A stretch of 64,000 bases of DNA from Sphingomonadales bacterium (GCA_017302615.1 JAFLDB010000002.1:284111-348110), one strand, 5' to 3'. Positions 19,907 to 29,431 are shown, counted from the stretch's first letter. Program-made: numbers and translations. The notes: generated by a model from the sequence alone, not told the origin.

Positions 19907-20386
19907 ATGTATGAATTTCACTACCAGACTAGCCGCTTGGTGAAAGCTGCTGCGGTCGCGGTGTTCGACGAGCTTGACGATCATGAGAAACTGTCGGCGC
20001 ACATGATGAACTCCTCGGCGATGATGGCAGGTTCCAAGATGAAGCTTAGGCTGGACGAAGCCCAAGGTCGCGGCGTGGGCGCGAAGATTGCTTTGGAAGG
20101 GCGCATGCTGGGTATCGCGCTGCGAGTCGAAGAAGTCATCACAGAATATCGGCCTCCGGCGCAAAAGGTCTGGGAGACGATCGGTGAGCCCCGGCTCCTC
20201 GTCATCGGAAGCTACAGGATGGGTTTCACGGTCGAGCCGCAGCCGACCGGCAGCCTCCTGACGGTCTTCATCGACTATGATCGTCCGTCCGGATTGTGGG
20301 GCGTTCTCGGTCGGTTGGCGGGACCTTTCTATGCCCGGTGGTGCAGCGTGAACATGGCGAAGGCAGTCGCGCGCCGCTTCGCATGA
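19907..20386 (+). CDS. SRPBCC-fold protein
   Basis: 159 residues from ATG 19907; other in-frame starts are ATG 19895 and TTG 19874. Sequence begins MYEFHYQTSRLVKAAAVAVFDELDDHEKLSAHM, a START/polyketide-cyclase-like helix-grip fold with the typical mid-section VEEVITEYRPPAQKVWETIGEPRLLVIGSYRMGF. The family binds hydrophobic ligands or acts as a stress chaperone; no substrate can be named. It has its own operator-like promoter at 19846. Confidence 0.75.
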   Translation: MYEFHYQTSRLVKAAAVAVFDELDDHEKLSAHMMNSSAMMAGSKMKLRLDEAQGRGVGAKIALEGRMLGIALRVEEVITEYRPPAQKVWETIGEPRLLVIGSYRMGFTVEPQPTGSLLTVFIDYDRPSGLWGVLGRLAGPFYARWCSVNMAKAVARRFA

Positions 20387-20544
20387 GCATGGCGTGGGGG
20401 GACTCTCCATGGCCAGCGGCATCGCAGAATGCACCAACGGGGGTGATCGGCGCAGTCTGGCCGCTGGCGGGAATGCGCCGCAGCCAGTTCTCACCACTCC
20501 GGCCGTGATTGACGAGGGCCAACATCGAGAAAGACAGCCGAGCG

Positions 20545-21294
20545 ATGAAAGACCTTATCGCCTTTGACCTCGACGGCACTCTTGCCGAGAGCAAGGAGCG
20601 AATTGATACGCACATGGCGGACCTGCTTGCCGAGTTGCTCGAACATCTGAACGTCGCGATCATTTCGGGTGGCGATTGGCCGCAGTTCGATAGCCAGGTC
20701 GTGTCGCAGCTGCCGCCGCGCGCAAAACTTACCCGGCTGTTCATGCTCCCAACCACTGGAACCAAGCTATACCGGTACCGCTCGGGCTGGACGCCGATCT
20801 ATGCCGATGTGTTTTCGCCCGAAGACCGCGCGCGTATCGTTACTGCCTTCGACAAGGCCCTCAAGCACCTCGGCTTGAGTGAGTTCCAGATCTGGGGCGA
20901 GCAGATCGAGGATCGCGGCACCCAGATCACCTTTTCGGGACTTGGCCAGCAAGCCCCGCTCGCGGACAAAGCCAGGTGGGATCCCGATTTCGCAAAACGC
21001 AGGGCGCTCCAGCAGGAACTCCGGGCGGCCTTGCCCGACCTCTCGATCAATATCGGCGGCTCGACATCGATCGATGTGACTCGCCAGGGGATCGATAAGG
21101 CCTACGGCATGCGCAGGCTTGCCGAACATTCGGGCATTCCCCTTTCAAGGATGCTGTTCTTCGGCGACGCGATCTATCCGGGCGGCAACGACGATCCGGT
21201 GCGTAGCGCCGGCATTGATGCGATCGCGGTGCGCGATGTGGCCGAAACCAAGACGGCGCTCGCAGCGCTGCTGGCATGCATGGGGTCGCGCTAG
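20545..21294 (+). CDS. HAD-IIB phosphatase, phosphomannomutase-like
   Basis: 249 residues from ATG 20545 (a TTG twelve codons upstream is less likely). Nucleophile motif DLIAFDLDGTL at residues 3-13; the cap carries IEDRGTQITFSGLGQQAP, and the last motif is FFGDAIYPGGND. This set is that of the HAD-IIB proteins related to eukaryotic phosphomannomutase. Either sugar-phosphate phosphatase or mutase activity is possible. It is followed by a glycosyltransferase and a GH130 enzyme, so a mannose-type sugar phosphate is the likely substrate. Confidence 0.85.
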   Translation: MKDLIAFDLDGTLAESKERIDTHMADLLAELLEHLNVAIISGGDWPQFDSQVVSQLPPRAKLTRLFMLPTTGTKLYRYRSGWTPIYADVFSPEDRARIVTAFDKALKHLGLSEFQIWGEQIEDRGTQITFSGLGQQAPLADKARWDPDFAKRRALQQELRAALPDLSINIGGSTSIDVTRQGIDKAYGMRRLAEHSGIPLSRMLFFGDAIYPGGNDDPVRSAGIDAIAVRDVAETKTALAALLACMGSR

Positions 21295-21383
21295 AACCCG
21301 CCATCTTTCATAAACGTCAAGTTCACTGCCAGTCCATTGGGCAGCGCCAAGCGTGCTCGAAGATCAACCAAATGTGCGCGTGA

Positions 21384-21399
21384 GGACATTACTTACAGC
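21384..21399 (+). promoter_or_regulatory. FixJ-like site, copy 2
   Basis: GGACATTACTTACAGC, 15 of 16 bases identical to the copy at 17787. It lies in the 324-base gap before the glycosyltransferase gene, 100 bases upstream of the MerR-geometry promoter at 21484. Confidence 0.5.
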
Positions 21400-21483
21400 G
21401 CCGAATGCCGGGCACCTCTATTTCGCGATTCCAACGCTCACTTGTCTCTACTCGGGTTCCGAGTGCCATGATCTCAATAGGTC

Positions 21484-21515
21484 TTGACCTGGGACCACAG
21501 TCCAGAGCCGATAAC
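21484..21515 (+). promoter_or_regulatory. MerR-geometry operator-promoter, copy b
   Basis: TTGACC, a 20-base spacer holding the imperfect dyad CTGGGAC/GTCCAG, then GATAAC as a credible -10. Best promoter of the four copies. It would give a leader of about 95 bases for the glycosyltransferase gene. Confidence 0.55.
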
Positions 21516-21618
21516 GGGCGCAGTTGAAACCAGTCCGCGGATGGACCTCCACTCAGCGATGCCCGCACGCACCGCCATAGGGTGAAGTTCCAGTTCCCCG
21601 GCAATCGAGAGGTATGGC

Positions 21619-23958
21619 ATGCGCACCTTCGGACACCTGTCGTCGCTGCGACGTATTGCGCTCGTCGGCACATCGGTCCCGCGCCAGTGCGGCATCGCGA
21701 CTTTCACGGAAGATCTCTTCCAGGCCTTGCGCAAGAACGATCCGGCGCTCGATGTGAGCGTGATTGCGATCAACGACCAACCCGAGGGCTACGCCTATCC
21801 GGGCCATGTATCCTTTCAGATACCGCAGGAGGACTCGTCTGCATACCGGGTGGCAGCCGACTTTCTTGACGTTTCGGATGCCGAAGTCGTCTGTTTGCAG
21901 CATGAGTTCGGCATCTTTGGCGGACCCGCAGGGAGCCATGTCTTGGAGCTTGTCGAGGATCTCAAGGTGCCCTTGGTGACGACGCTGCACACCGTTCTCG
22001 AACACCCCGACCCGGAGCAGTGCAGGGTGATGCGGACGCTCGCGCAGCAATCCGCGCGGTTTGTCGTGATGGCGGACAAAGGGCGCGCGATTCTCGAGGA
22101 CGTCTATGCGGTGCCGCAGGACAAGATCGCGGTCATTCCTCACGGTGTGCCCGATCGCGCCTTCCTTGACTCTGCGCTAGCGAAGCACCGTCTCGACCTG
22201 GCGGATCGCACCGTCTTGATGACGTTCGGGCTGCTGGGGCCCGGTAAGGGCATCGAGACAGCGATTCGGTCGATCCCTGCGCTGATCCGCGATCACCCCA
22301 AAGCACTCTACCTCATCGTCGGTGCCACCCACCCGAATCTTGTCCGCCACGAGGGCGAGCGCTACCGGCAGGGTCTTATCGAGCTCACGGCCACCCTTGG
22401 CGTGAGCGACCATGTTCAGTTCGTCGATCGCTATTGCTCCACTGCCGAGCTGCTCGACTACCTTGCCGCATGCGACATTTATGTCTCGCCCTATCCCAAT
22501 GTGGCGCAAATCACCTCGGGAACCCTGGCCTATGCCATGGCGCTAGGAAAGCCGGTGGTTTCGACGCCATTCTGGTACGCCCAAGAGATGCTGGCGGATG
22601 AATGCGGCATTCTGGTGGCCGCCGGAGAGTCCGACGCGTTTGCGGCCGCCATCGCGAAATTGATCGATGACGATCGGCTGCGCAGCCGCCTGCGCACCAA
22701 CGCTTACGAACGCGGGCGAGCGATGACCTGGCCGCAGGTTGGCCGGCTGTATCTTTCGCTGTTCGCGCAGATCAAATCGCAATCCCAGACCCGAGGAGCC
22801 GAGATCATCAGTTTTCCGAAACCCGACGCCATGCCGCTGCCCGAGTTCTCCACGGCCCATCTGGCCCATCTGACCGACGATGTCGGTTTAATTCAGCATA
22901 CCAAATTCAGCGTCGCACACCGCCGCCACGGCTACTGCCTCGACGACAACGCCCGCGCGCTCGTGGTCATGGCGGAATTGGCGAGTCACCGCGAGTGGAC
23001 TACTGCTGAGGAACGGATGAGCCGGACTTATGCCGCCTTCATCGATGACGCGCTCTGCCCCGATACGGGCAAGGTCCGCAACTTCATGCGCTTTGACCGT
23101 TCGTGGCATGATGAGGGCGAGATCGACGATGCCTTGGGCCGCGCGATCTGGGCGCTCGGCAAGGTCGCCGCGATCAACGATCAGCGCGGTTTGAGCAGCT
23201 GGGCAGCTTCGCGTCTACTTGAGACGGCACCGTCGCTGCAGAACTCTACCGCTCCCCGGTCATGGGCTTATGGCCTGCTTGGTATCTCAGCTTTCCTTCA
23301 GCGGTTCCCGGGCCACCGTCAGTTCCAAGCCCTGCGCACAGATCTCGCCGCTGCGCTGCTCCAGCGCTACCGCGATGCCGCCAAGGCCGATTGGACCTGG
23401 TTCGAGGATCGTCTGGCCTACGACAACGCCAGGCTGTGCGAAGCGTTGATCAGGTGCGGGGATGCAACAGGGCGCGAGGACCTGCTGGGGGCGGGCCTCG
23501 AGACTCTGCGCTGGTTAATGGAGATCCAGCGCGCACCGGCGGGGCATTTCCGTCCCGTCGGCACGCAAAGCTTTGGCCTCGATCATGCGCTTCCCGGCGC
23601 ATTCGATCAGCAACCCCTGGAAGTCTGGGCGGCAGTCAATGCGTGCTGCGCAGCGCACGAAATTACGCGCGATGCAAGCTGGCTGCTCGAGGCGCGGCGC
23701 GCTTTTGCGTGGTTCTTGGGAGAGAACGATCTCGCGGTCCCCGTGGCCGAACCCGAACGTGGGGCCTGCTTCGACGGATTGCACCCTGATCGCCGCAACG
23801 CCAACCAGGGGGCGGAATCGACGCTTGCCTATCTTGGCGCCCTGTCTTCGTTGGCCCGGATCGAAGTGCAGGATCGGCGCGCGCCGGAGGACATTCATGC
23901 GGCCGCTGATCGATCGGAACTTCGAAGCAACTTGCCGCGAATGACGGCGGGTTCATGA
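21619..23958 (+). CDS. GT4 glycosyltransferase fused to a helical glycosidase-like domain
   Basis: 779 residues. Residues about 12-395 form a GT-B fold GT4 transferase (RIALVGTSVPRQCGIATFTEDL; FGLLGPGKGIETAI; SPYPNVAQITSGTLAYAMALGKPVVSTPFWYAQEML). The usual acidic pair near the donor site is replaced by AQITSG, a variant I associate with this subfamily. Residues about 410-760 form a Trp/His-rich helical domain (LDDNARALVVMAEL; FDQQPLEVWAAV) like six-hairpin glycosidases. Followed by GH130, so synthesis and turnover of a mannosyl compound is plausible. Controlled apparently by two upstream motifs (21384, 21484). Confidence 0.82.
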   Translation: MRTFGHLSSLRRIALVGTSVPRQCGIATFTEDLFQALRKNDPALDVSVIAINDQPEGYAYPGHVSFQIPQEDSSAYRVAADFLDVSDAEVVCLQHEFGIFGGPAGSHVLELVEDLKVPLVTTLHTVLEHPDPEQCRVMRTLAQQSARFVVMADKGRAILEDVYAVPQDKIAVIPHGVPDRAFLDSALAKHRLDLADRTVLMTFGLLGPGKGIETAIRSIPALIRDHPKALYLIVGATHPNLVRHEGERYRQGLIELTATLGVSDHVQFVDRYCSTAELLDYLAACDIYVSPYPNVAQITSGTLAYAMALGKPVVSTPFWYAQEMLADECGILVAAGESDAFAAAIAKLIDDDRLRSRLRTNAYERGRAMTWPQVGRLYLSLFAQIKSQSQTRGAEIISFPKPDAMPLPEFSTAHLAHLTDDVGLIQHTKFSVAHRRHGYCLDDNARALVVMAELASHREWTTAEERMSRTYAAFIDDALCPDTGKVRNFMRFDRSWHDEGEIDDALGRAIWALGKVAAINDQRGLSSWAASRLLETAPSLQNSTAPRSWAYGLLGISAFLQRFPGHRQFQALRTDLAAALLQRYRDAAKADWTWFEDRLAYDNARLCEALIRCGDATGREDLLGAGLETLRWLMEIQRAPAGHFRPVGTQSFGLDHALPGAFDQQPLEVWAAVNACCAAHEITRDASWLLEARRAFAWFLGENDLAVPVAEPERGACFDGLHPDRRNANQGAESTLAYLGALSSLARIEVQDRRAPEDIHAAADRSELRSNLPRMTAGS

Positions 23959-24028
23959 AACGCCGGACCGCAGGGGCTGGCCCGGGCCCCGGGTGGCGTC
24001 GGCTTACTTGCGGGAAGAAGAGAGGTCT

Positions 24029-25330
24029 ATGTCGAGCGCAGCATTTGTAACGCGGCTACCTATATTGTTGCGACCCAATCCGGCGCGAACCGTGATCAGG
24101 CCCTATATGCCGTCCACGGATACCTACAAATACGCGCAGAATGATCGCCCTCGCTCGCAGCGGATCGCCGACCGGGTGCTGGCGCTTGACGATCAATCAC
24201 TGGAGGAAGAGATCGAACGGCTGTTGCGCGACTTTTCGAGCCGACACCGGGATGTATCTGCCCTATTCCTGCGGCGGTTCCATGAGGTCGAAGGCATCGA
24301 AATCTGCGACTGCAAGGTCAGCGATGCACAGGCAATCCTGATCGGCGCGCATTTTTGCCACGAATATTCCTATGAAGCCGCTGCACTGTTTAACCCGAGC
24401 ATCGTCCCGCACCCCGACCAGTCGGGTGTCCCCGAAGGTGCGATCCGTTTCGTCTTGTCATTGCGAGGAGTCGGCGAAGGCCATATCTCGTCGGTTACCT
24501 TTCGCACCGGCATGTGCTTTTCGGACGGCACCGTCGCGGTAGCGCCGCAGAGTGCGCGTCCCGCCACGCTCCAAACCGAGGCGCTATCGCCCGACGTGGG
24601 CCTCGATGCCGGCGTCCGGCTCCTGTGCGACGGCAGCCATGACCTTTCCGAAATCGTGATCTTCCCTACCACGCCGAGCCAGAAGAGCGGGATCGAGGAC
24701 CTTCGGCTTGTTCGCTTCACGGCAGACGACGGCACATCGACCAACTTTGGGACTTACACTGCCTTCGACGGAAGGGCGATCCGTCAGGAGCTGCTAACGA
24801 CCGCCGATTTCCGGCACTTCGAACTGACACCGCTCAGCGGCGATGCGACCGCAAGCAAGGGAATGGCGTTGTTTCCGCGCAGTATCGATGGCAAATTTGC
24901 CATGCTGGGGAGAGAGGACAACGAGAATATCTGGCTTCTGACCTCGAACGACATCCACGAATGGAACGGCGGCGTGAAGGCAATCGACCCACGCTGGCCG
25001 TGGGAATTCGTCCAGATCGGGAATTGCGGCTCGCCGCTCGAGATCGACGAAGGCTGGCTGGTGATCACGCACGGGGTCGGCGCGGTTCGGAACTACTGCA
25101 TCGGGGCCTGTCTACTCGACCGCAGGGATCCGTCCAAGCTTCTCGCGCGCACGGCTGAACCCCTGCTTCGCTCGGACATGGACGAGCGCGAAGGCTACGT
25201 CCCCAACGTCGCCTACAGCTGCGGAGCGATGCTTCATGGACGCCGCCTGATTCTGCCCTATGCAGTTGGTGACAGCTTCTCGACCTTCGTGACGATGGAG
25301 CTCGATGATTTGCTCCGCGCAATGAACTGA
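24029..25330 (+). CDS. GH130-family mannoside phosphorylase/hydrolase-like enzyme
   Basis: 433 residues from ATG 24029 (GAAGAGAGG upstream). Five-bladed propeller signature segments are visible: EAAALFNPSIVPHPDQ, SGIEDLRLVRF, NFGTYTAFDG, KNEAL-like GKFAMLGREDNENIWL, WEFVQIGNCGSPLEIDEGWLVITHGVG and ILPYAVGDSFSTF. GH130 enzymes phosphorolyse or hydrolyse beta-mannosides. The N-terminal 90 residues with an RxR-like start are longer than in the minimal family. Forms a unit with the preceding glycosyltransferase (70-base gap). Confidence 0.83.
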   Translation: MSSAAFVTRLPILLRPNPARTVIRPYMPSTDTYKYAQNDRPRSQRIADRVLALDDQSLEEEIERLLRDFSSRHRDVSALFLRRFHEVEGIEICDCKVSDAQAILIGAHFCHEYSYEAAALFNPSIVPHPDQSGVPEGAIRFVLSLRGVGEGHISSVTFRTGMCFSDGTVAVAPQSARPATLQTEALSPDVGLDAGVRLLCDGSHDLSEIVIFPTTPSQKSGIEDLRLVRFTADDGTSTNFGTYTAFDGRAIRQELLTTADFRHFELTPLSGDATASKGMALFPRSIDGKFAMLGREDNENIWLLTSNDIHEWNGGVKAIDPRWPWEFVQIGNCGSPLEIDEGWLVITHGVGAVRNYCIGACLLDRRDPSKLLARTAEPLLRSDMDEREGYVPNVAYSCGAMLHGRRLILPYAVGDSFSTFVTMELDDLLRAMN

Positions 25331-25391
25331 GCCGAACCACCCATTTCAGGTCGTGCGCGAACCTTCTGATGAGAACTTCTAGCCCTCGAGG

Positions 25392-25418
25392 CGAGGGATA
25401 GGCGCATGACGTGCGTAT
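25392..25418 (+). promoter_or_regulatory. ECF-type promoter upstream of fixL
   Basis: CGAGGG, 16 bases, CGTAT, then CACATC. Same layout as the copies at copA, copC, the sigma operon and cus. It points to the haem-PAS kinase gene. If real, metal stress induces the oxygen sensor. Confidence 0.65.
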
Positions 25419-25579
25419 CACATCTCGACGACTGAACGTTCGAGAGCCGCTCACCCTATGCAAACTTCCGCACCGTGCTGGACAGGATGTTCGGCATTTC
25501 CGGGCGGGCAACGATTCCAAATCGGCTGCGCGGCTGTTTCAACCCGCTGCGGGCGTCCAAACCGGGACGGGCGGGTCTC

Positions 25580-27115
25580 ATGAGCACGCTCAAAAGCCAC
25601 ATGTCCCCTGCGCTGCCTGCCGAAGGAAGCCTGCTGCGCTGTCTGATAGAAGGCCTGACCGGCAATCTTCTCTATACGCTCGACCCGGCTGGGCACATTA
25701 TCGACATCAACCGTGAGGCCGAGACGATCGCGCGGCTGCCGATAGCCGCGCTGCACGGGCAATCGCACGCGCTGTTCTATCCACCCGATGAATTGGAAGC
25801 TGATCTCCCCGCCGCCGATCTGACGGTCGCATCTCAGCAGGGCCATCTCGAGCGCGAAGCCTGGCGGGTCCGGGGCGATGGCACCGAATATCTGGCAAGG
25901 CTTACGATCAACCCTCTTATCGACGCTGAAGGCTCTGTGGTGGGCTTCGGCTGCATTGCGCGCGACATAACCGAAGAGGTTTCGGTGCGCAGGTCCTTTG
26001 AGGCGCGTGAGCAGCACCTGCAGTCCATCCTGGCAACCGTTCCCGACGCGATGGTCGTCATCGACGAGAATGGCTGCATTACCTCGTTCAGCGCGGCTGC
26101 CGAACGCTTGTTCGGATATGACGAACAAGCGCTTCTCGGTGCGAATGTAGCTTGCCTCATGCCCGAACCGGACCGGTCGAGACATGACGAGTATATCGCG
26201 CATTATCTGCGCACCGGTGAAAAACGGATCATCGGCATCGGCCGCGTGGTCACCGGACAGCGCAGGGATGGCAGCACTTTCCCGATGGAGTTGTCTGTCG
26301 GCGAGGCCGGGGAGGAAGGCGCCCGGATTTTTACCGGCTTTGTTCGCGATCTCTCGGAAAAAGAGCGGGACGAACTTGCGCTGAAGGCGCTTCAGGCCGA
26401 GCTCGTCCATGTAGCGCGGGTGAGTGCGATGGGCACAATGGCGTCCACTTTGGCGCACGAGCTCAATCAGCCCCTAACGGCGATCGCAAACTATCTTGAG
26501 ACCGTGCGCGACGTGATGGACGGCACGGTCGAGGCTCCTGCGGCGCTGGTCCGCGACGCCTTGGCCGAAGCGGCCGAAGAAACCCACCGGGCCGGGCATA
26601 TTGTGCGCCGGTTACGTGACTTCGTCGCTCGCGGAGAAGTCGAAAAAAGCATCGAATCCATAGCGTCACTGATCGGGGAGGCGAGCAAGCTCGCTCTGAT
26701 CGACGCGCGCGAACGGGGAATTCGCAGCTTTTTCGAATTCGATCCCGAAGCGTCGCTGGTGCTGGTCGACCGCGTCCAGATTCAGCAAGTCCTCGTAAAC
26801 CTGATGCGTAATGCGGTCGAAGCCATGGCCGATGTTCCAAAGCGCGACCTGTATGTGACCACCAGCTTGCTCGACGACGGCTATGTTCAGGTCACCGTCC
26901 AGGACAGCGGTCCCGGGATCTCGCCCGCGATCCTGCCGCAGCTTTTCGATGCGTTCGTCAGCAGCAAGACCGAAGGCATGGGTCTTGGCCTGTCGATTTG
27001 CCGGACCATTGTCGAAGCGCACGGTGGCCGGATCTGGGCCGAACAGCGTCCGGGCGGGGGCGCGACCTTTCATTTCACCTTGATCAATGCGCGCGCGGAA
27101 AACGAACATGACTAA
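25580..27115 (+). CDS. fixL: FixL-type oxygen-sensing histidine kinase
   Basis: 511 residues from ATG 25580; GTG 25475 and ATG 25487 are in-frame alternatives closer to the promoter. Two PAS domains (about 18-130 and 145-265). The second has the FixL haem pocket: proximal H202 in SRHDEYI and R222 in GIGRVVTG, spaced 20 residues exactly as H200/R220 of Bradyrhizobium FixL. Kinase part: H-box LAHELNQPL with H293, N-box [12 protein letters not shown], and GPGIS and GMGLGLS boxes. It should autophosphorylate when O2 leaves the haem and pass phosphate to FixJ, whose gene overlaps by eight bases. Confidence 0.93.
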   Translation: MSTLKSHMSPALPAEGSLLRCLIEGLTGNLLYTLDPAGHIIDINREAETIARLPIAALHGQSHALFYPPDELEADLPAADLTVASQQGHLEREAWRVRGDGTEYLARLTINPLIDAEGSVVGFGCIARDITEEVSVRRSFEAREQHLQSILATVPDAMVVIDENGCITSFSAAAERLFGYDEQALLGANVACLMPEPDRSRHDEYIAHYLRTGEKRIIGIGRVVTGQRRDGSTFPMELSVGEAGEEGARIFTGFVRDLSEKERDELALKALQAELVHVARVSAMGTMASTLAHELNQPLTAIANYLETVRDVMDGTVEAPAALVRDALAEAAEETHRAGHIVRRLRDFVARGEVEKSIESIASLIGEASKLALIDARERGIRSFFEFDPEASLVLVDRVQIQQVLVNLMRNAVEAMADVPKRDLYVTTSLLDDGYVQVTVQDSGPGISPAILPQLFDAFVSSKTEGMGLGLSICRTIVEAHGGRIWAEQRPGGGATFHFTLINARAENEHD

Positions 27116-27734
27116 GTCCAGAACCATCTATCTCGTCGACGACGACGAAGCCATTCGCAAGTCGGCAGGCTTCATGCTGCGCACTTCGGGGTTTACCGTA
27201 CATGCCTATGCGTCGGGCAGCGAGTTCCTGAAGACCGCCTCCACACTCGAGACCGGCTGCGTCTTGCTCGATGTCCGGATGCCCGGTCTGGACGGCTTGC
27301 AGGTCCAGGCTTCGCTGCGCGCGCGGGGCATCGCGATGCCGGTTGTGGTGCTCACTGGCCATGGCGACGTCGCGATTGCGGTTCAGGCGATGAAAGCCGG
27401 TGCGATCGACTTTATCGAAAAGCCGTTTGAAAAGGCTGCGCTGCTTGACGCGATCGCGCGCGGTTTTTGCCGGATAGACGATGCCGACAGCAAAGCGGTC
27501 GAAGAATCCGATGCGCAGGTGCGCCTTGCGCTGCTGACGCCCCGCGAGCGCGAAATTCTCGACGGACTCGCACAAGGCTATCCGAACAAGACGATTGCCT
27601 ATGACCTTGGCATCTCGTCGCGCACTGTCGAGGTTCATCGCGCCAGTTTGATGCAGAAGCTCGCTGCCCATAGCCTCTCCGATGTGCTGCGGATCGCTTT
27701 CGCTGCGGGGGTAGGGCGCCAGACGGCTGGGTAG
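27108..27734 (+). CDS. fixJ: FixJ-type response regulator
   Basis: 208 residues from ATG 27108 (an upstream in-frame ATG at 27087 lies deeper within fixL). Receiver domain about 5-120 with acidic D11-D13, phosphoacceptor D55 (LLDVRMPG) and Lys in DFIEKPF; LuxR-type HTH at about 140-205 ([36 protein letters not shown]). It is the transcriptional output of the FixL kinase. Candidate binding sites are the TACTTACAG motifs at 17787, 21384 and 27734. Confidence 0.93.
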   Translation: MTKSRTIYLVDDDEAIRKSAGFMLRTSGFTVHAYASGSEFLKTASTLETGCVLLDVRMPGLDGLQVQASLRARGIAMPVVVLTGHGDVAIAVQAMKAGAIDFIEKPFEKAALLDAIARGFCRIDDADSKAVEESDAQVRLALLTPREREILDGLAQGYPNKTIAYDLGISSRTVEVHRASLMQKLAAHSLSDVLRIAFAAGVGRQTAG

Positions 27735-27777
27735 GACGATTACTTACAGACGCGAGGTGGGGGTCTGCGACTATACT
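27734..27777 (+). promoter_or_regulatory. FixJ-like site copy 3 with downstream -10
   Basis: GGACGATTACTTACAG at 27734-27749, then TATACT at 27772-27777 as a -10. The site is centred about 42 bases before the expected transcription start, where an activator touching RNA polymerase would bind. Immediately upstream of the stand-alone receiver gene. Confidence 0.55.
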
Positions 27778-27799
27778 GCCCAAACGATCCATCTCGCGA

Positions 27800-28210
27800 A
27801 TGACCGGCACCATGTCTGCACCCGACGGAGCTGCGCTCCGCAGTCCCTTTACGATCCTGGTATCCGATGACGATCCTGCCGTGCGTCGTTCGCTGCAGAT
27901 GATGCTGTGTGCCTACGGCTATACCGTTCAGAGCTACACCAGCGGATGGGCACTCCTCGCTGACCCGTGTGCCACAGCGGCCGATTGCCTGGTGATCGAC
28001 TACCGCATGCCCGACGTGGATGGCGTTACGGTCTTGCAAGGCCTGCGGGCACGCGGTTGGCGAGGTAAAGCGATCCTCGTTTCAGCATATTGCGATTGCG
28101 CGCTCGAAGCGAAAGCGCGCGCTGCAGGCTTCGATGACTTGATTGCCAAGCCGTTCATCGCCCGCGCGGTACGGGAAGCCATCAGTAGCTACAAACGACC
28201 TGACAATTGA
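27800..28210 (+). CDS. Stand-alone receiver (FixJ-like, no output domain)
   Basis: 136 residues (start ATG 27800 or 27812). Receiver only: SDDDPAVRRS, phosphoacceptor Asp in CLVIDYRMPD and Lys in LIAKPF. No HTH. Such proteins often act as phosphate sinks or kinase modulators; FixT-like feedback on FixL is possible but not shown. Probably a FixJ target because of the motif at 27734. Confidence 0.87.
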   Translation: MTGTMSAPDGAALRSPFTILVSDDDPAVRRSLQMMLCAYGYTVQSYTSGWALLADPCATAADCLVIDYRMPDVDGVTVLQGLRARGWRGKAILVSAYCDCALEAKARAAGFDDLIAKPFIARAVREAISSYKRPDN

Positions 28211-28355
28211 CCCAGCGACCCGGGAAATCGCCGTGCATCTCGGCGACATTGGAGGGCGCGGGTTCCTGGTTGGAAGAGAGGCGTTTTGGATCGCAGCGAA
28301 CTGCGTTCGAGAGCCGATCGCTTCTAACGGAGCGGAGTGCGGCTCCCAAACAAGT

Positions 28356-28386
28356 CTGCCGCGCGCTAGGGGCAGGCGCGCGGCAG
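28356..28386. terminator. GC-rich hairpin between convergent genes
   Basis: Perfect 11-base stem CTGCCGCGCGC/GCGCGCGGCAG with a 9-base loop, no long T-run. It lies between the receiver gene (plus) and the Met-rich gene (minus) and can work in both directions. The rest of 28211-28455 shows nothing else. Confidence 0.6.
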
Positions 28387-28455
28387 TTCCATCAGTGATT
28401 GCCAAGGGGGGTGGGCTCGGCAATCGCTGCGGGTATGGATTTCGGGGAACCTCGC

Positions 28456-28824
28456 TTACATATCGTGGTCGGACATCGGCATGTCCGGCTTGTCCATGCT
28501 CATCGGCTTCATCTTTTTCTTGCCGCCCATCGGCTTCATTCCGCTCTTGGGTTTCATGCCGCTGGCCTTCCCGGAGCAGCCCATGCCGTTCATTCCGGCA
28601 CCGCCCTTCATGCCCTTGTGCATGTGACCGCTGCCCTGCATGCAATGGCCGGACGGATCGGACTGGCCAGCTTTAGCAGTTGGGTGGGCCGGCTTGGGTT
28701 TGGGCTTCGGGGCGCTCGCGGTCGGCTTCTTGGGCGGCACCATCGTGGTTTCATCGGCATGGACCGGACCCGCCGCAAGACCTGCGAAGCTCAGTGCGGT
28801 GAGCAGGGTGGTAAGTTTGCGCAT
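28456..28824 (-). CDS. Met/His-rich secreted protein
   Basis: 122 residues from ATG 28824. Signal peptide ends at GPVHADET; the mature part is a Pro/Lys-rich spacer (PKKPTASAPKPKPKPAHP) followed by a Met/His/Gly-rich tail (HCMQGSGHMHKGMKGGAGM; MPMSDHDM at the end). One Cys pair (HC, GC). The composition suits periplasmic Cu(I) or Ag(I) binding. No domain family recognised. A longer frame starting at 28974 would place the signal peptide internally, so it is rejected. Confidence 0.75.
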   Translation of the reverse strand: MRKLTTLLTALSFAGLAAGPVHADETTMVPPKKPTASAPKPKPKPAHPTAKAGQSDPSGHCMQGSGHMHKGMKGGAGMNGMGCSGKASGMKPKSGMKPMGGKKKMKPMSMDKPDMPMSDHDM

Positions 28825-29431
28825 GATATACTCCAGACTAGGTTGGCATTGAAACGCCTCGACCGATCTTCCGGCAGCGAGGCTCGACCTGGTCTGGAAA
28901 TGCGCATCCCCGCGCCGCGAACCTATACGTGTAGTCCACAAATGCGGTAATTGCGTAGCCTGGTGCCGGGGCATGGCTCAACCTTCAGAGCATCGGCCGG
29001 CCCAGGCGCAGATGCCACAACGCGCTTGCCAGTGTGCGACGAATTTTGCTTTGACCTTGGACCATGGTCCATGGGCTAGAGGTTGCTGGCTGAGTCGCAA
29101 CATCTGTTCGATGCAACGCGAAGACGACGCGGATGAGGGACATACGTCTTTGGTTTCAGAGAGTTGGTTGGCTTCCGGCGGGAAGAGACCGGCCTGCGAA
29201 GTCCTCCGTTAGATGTGCACTCTACGTATAGTGAGGTCGAAGTTTGCAGGGGTAAATGGACTCGATTGGACTGAACAGTGCCTCGCTCAAGACGCTCGAA
29301 AGTACAGTTCCGGGATTGTCCTTTTGGCGCTCGGCTGAAGTTGGAAATCGTTCACGCACTACGCAGGAGGAACAATCAACCCGCCGCATGGCAATCATGC
29401 CAGCGGCCCAAGCCCAAGGGATACCATTGTC
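28825..29431. other. Intergenic region with MerR-geometry operator
   Basis: 607 bases between the divergent Met-rich gene and a small secreted-protein gene. The clear feature is the operator-promoter at 29051-29082. A short in-frame segment after it (from ATG 29111, 33 codons) has no recognisable content. Nothing else was identified. Confidence 0.45.
29051..29082 (+). promoter_or_regulatory. MerR-geometry operator-promoter, copy c
   Basis: TTGACC, a 20-base spacer with the perfect 14-base palindrome TGGACCATGGTCCA (29058-29071), then TAGAGG. The cleanest dyad of the four copies and the one nearest the merR gene at 29917. Same architecture as ZntR/CueR promoters, where the regulator twists the long spacer. 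Confidence 0.6.

Noticed and set aside
29211..29235. CGTATAG as an eighth ECF promoter
   Set aside because: No (T/C)GAGGG at the fixed 16-base distance.
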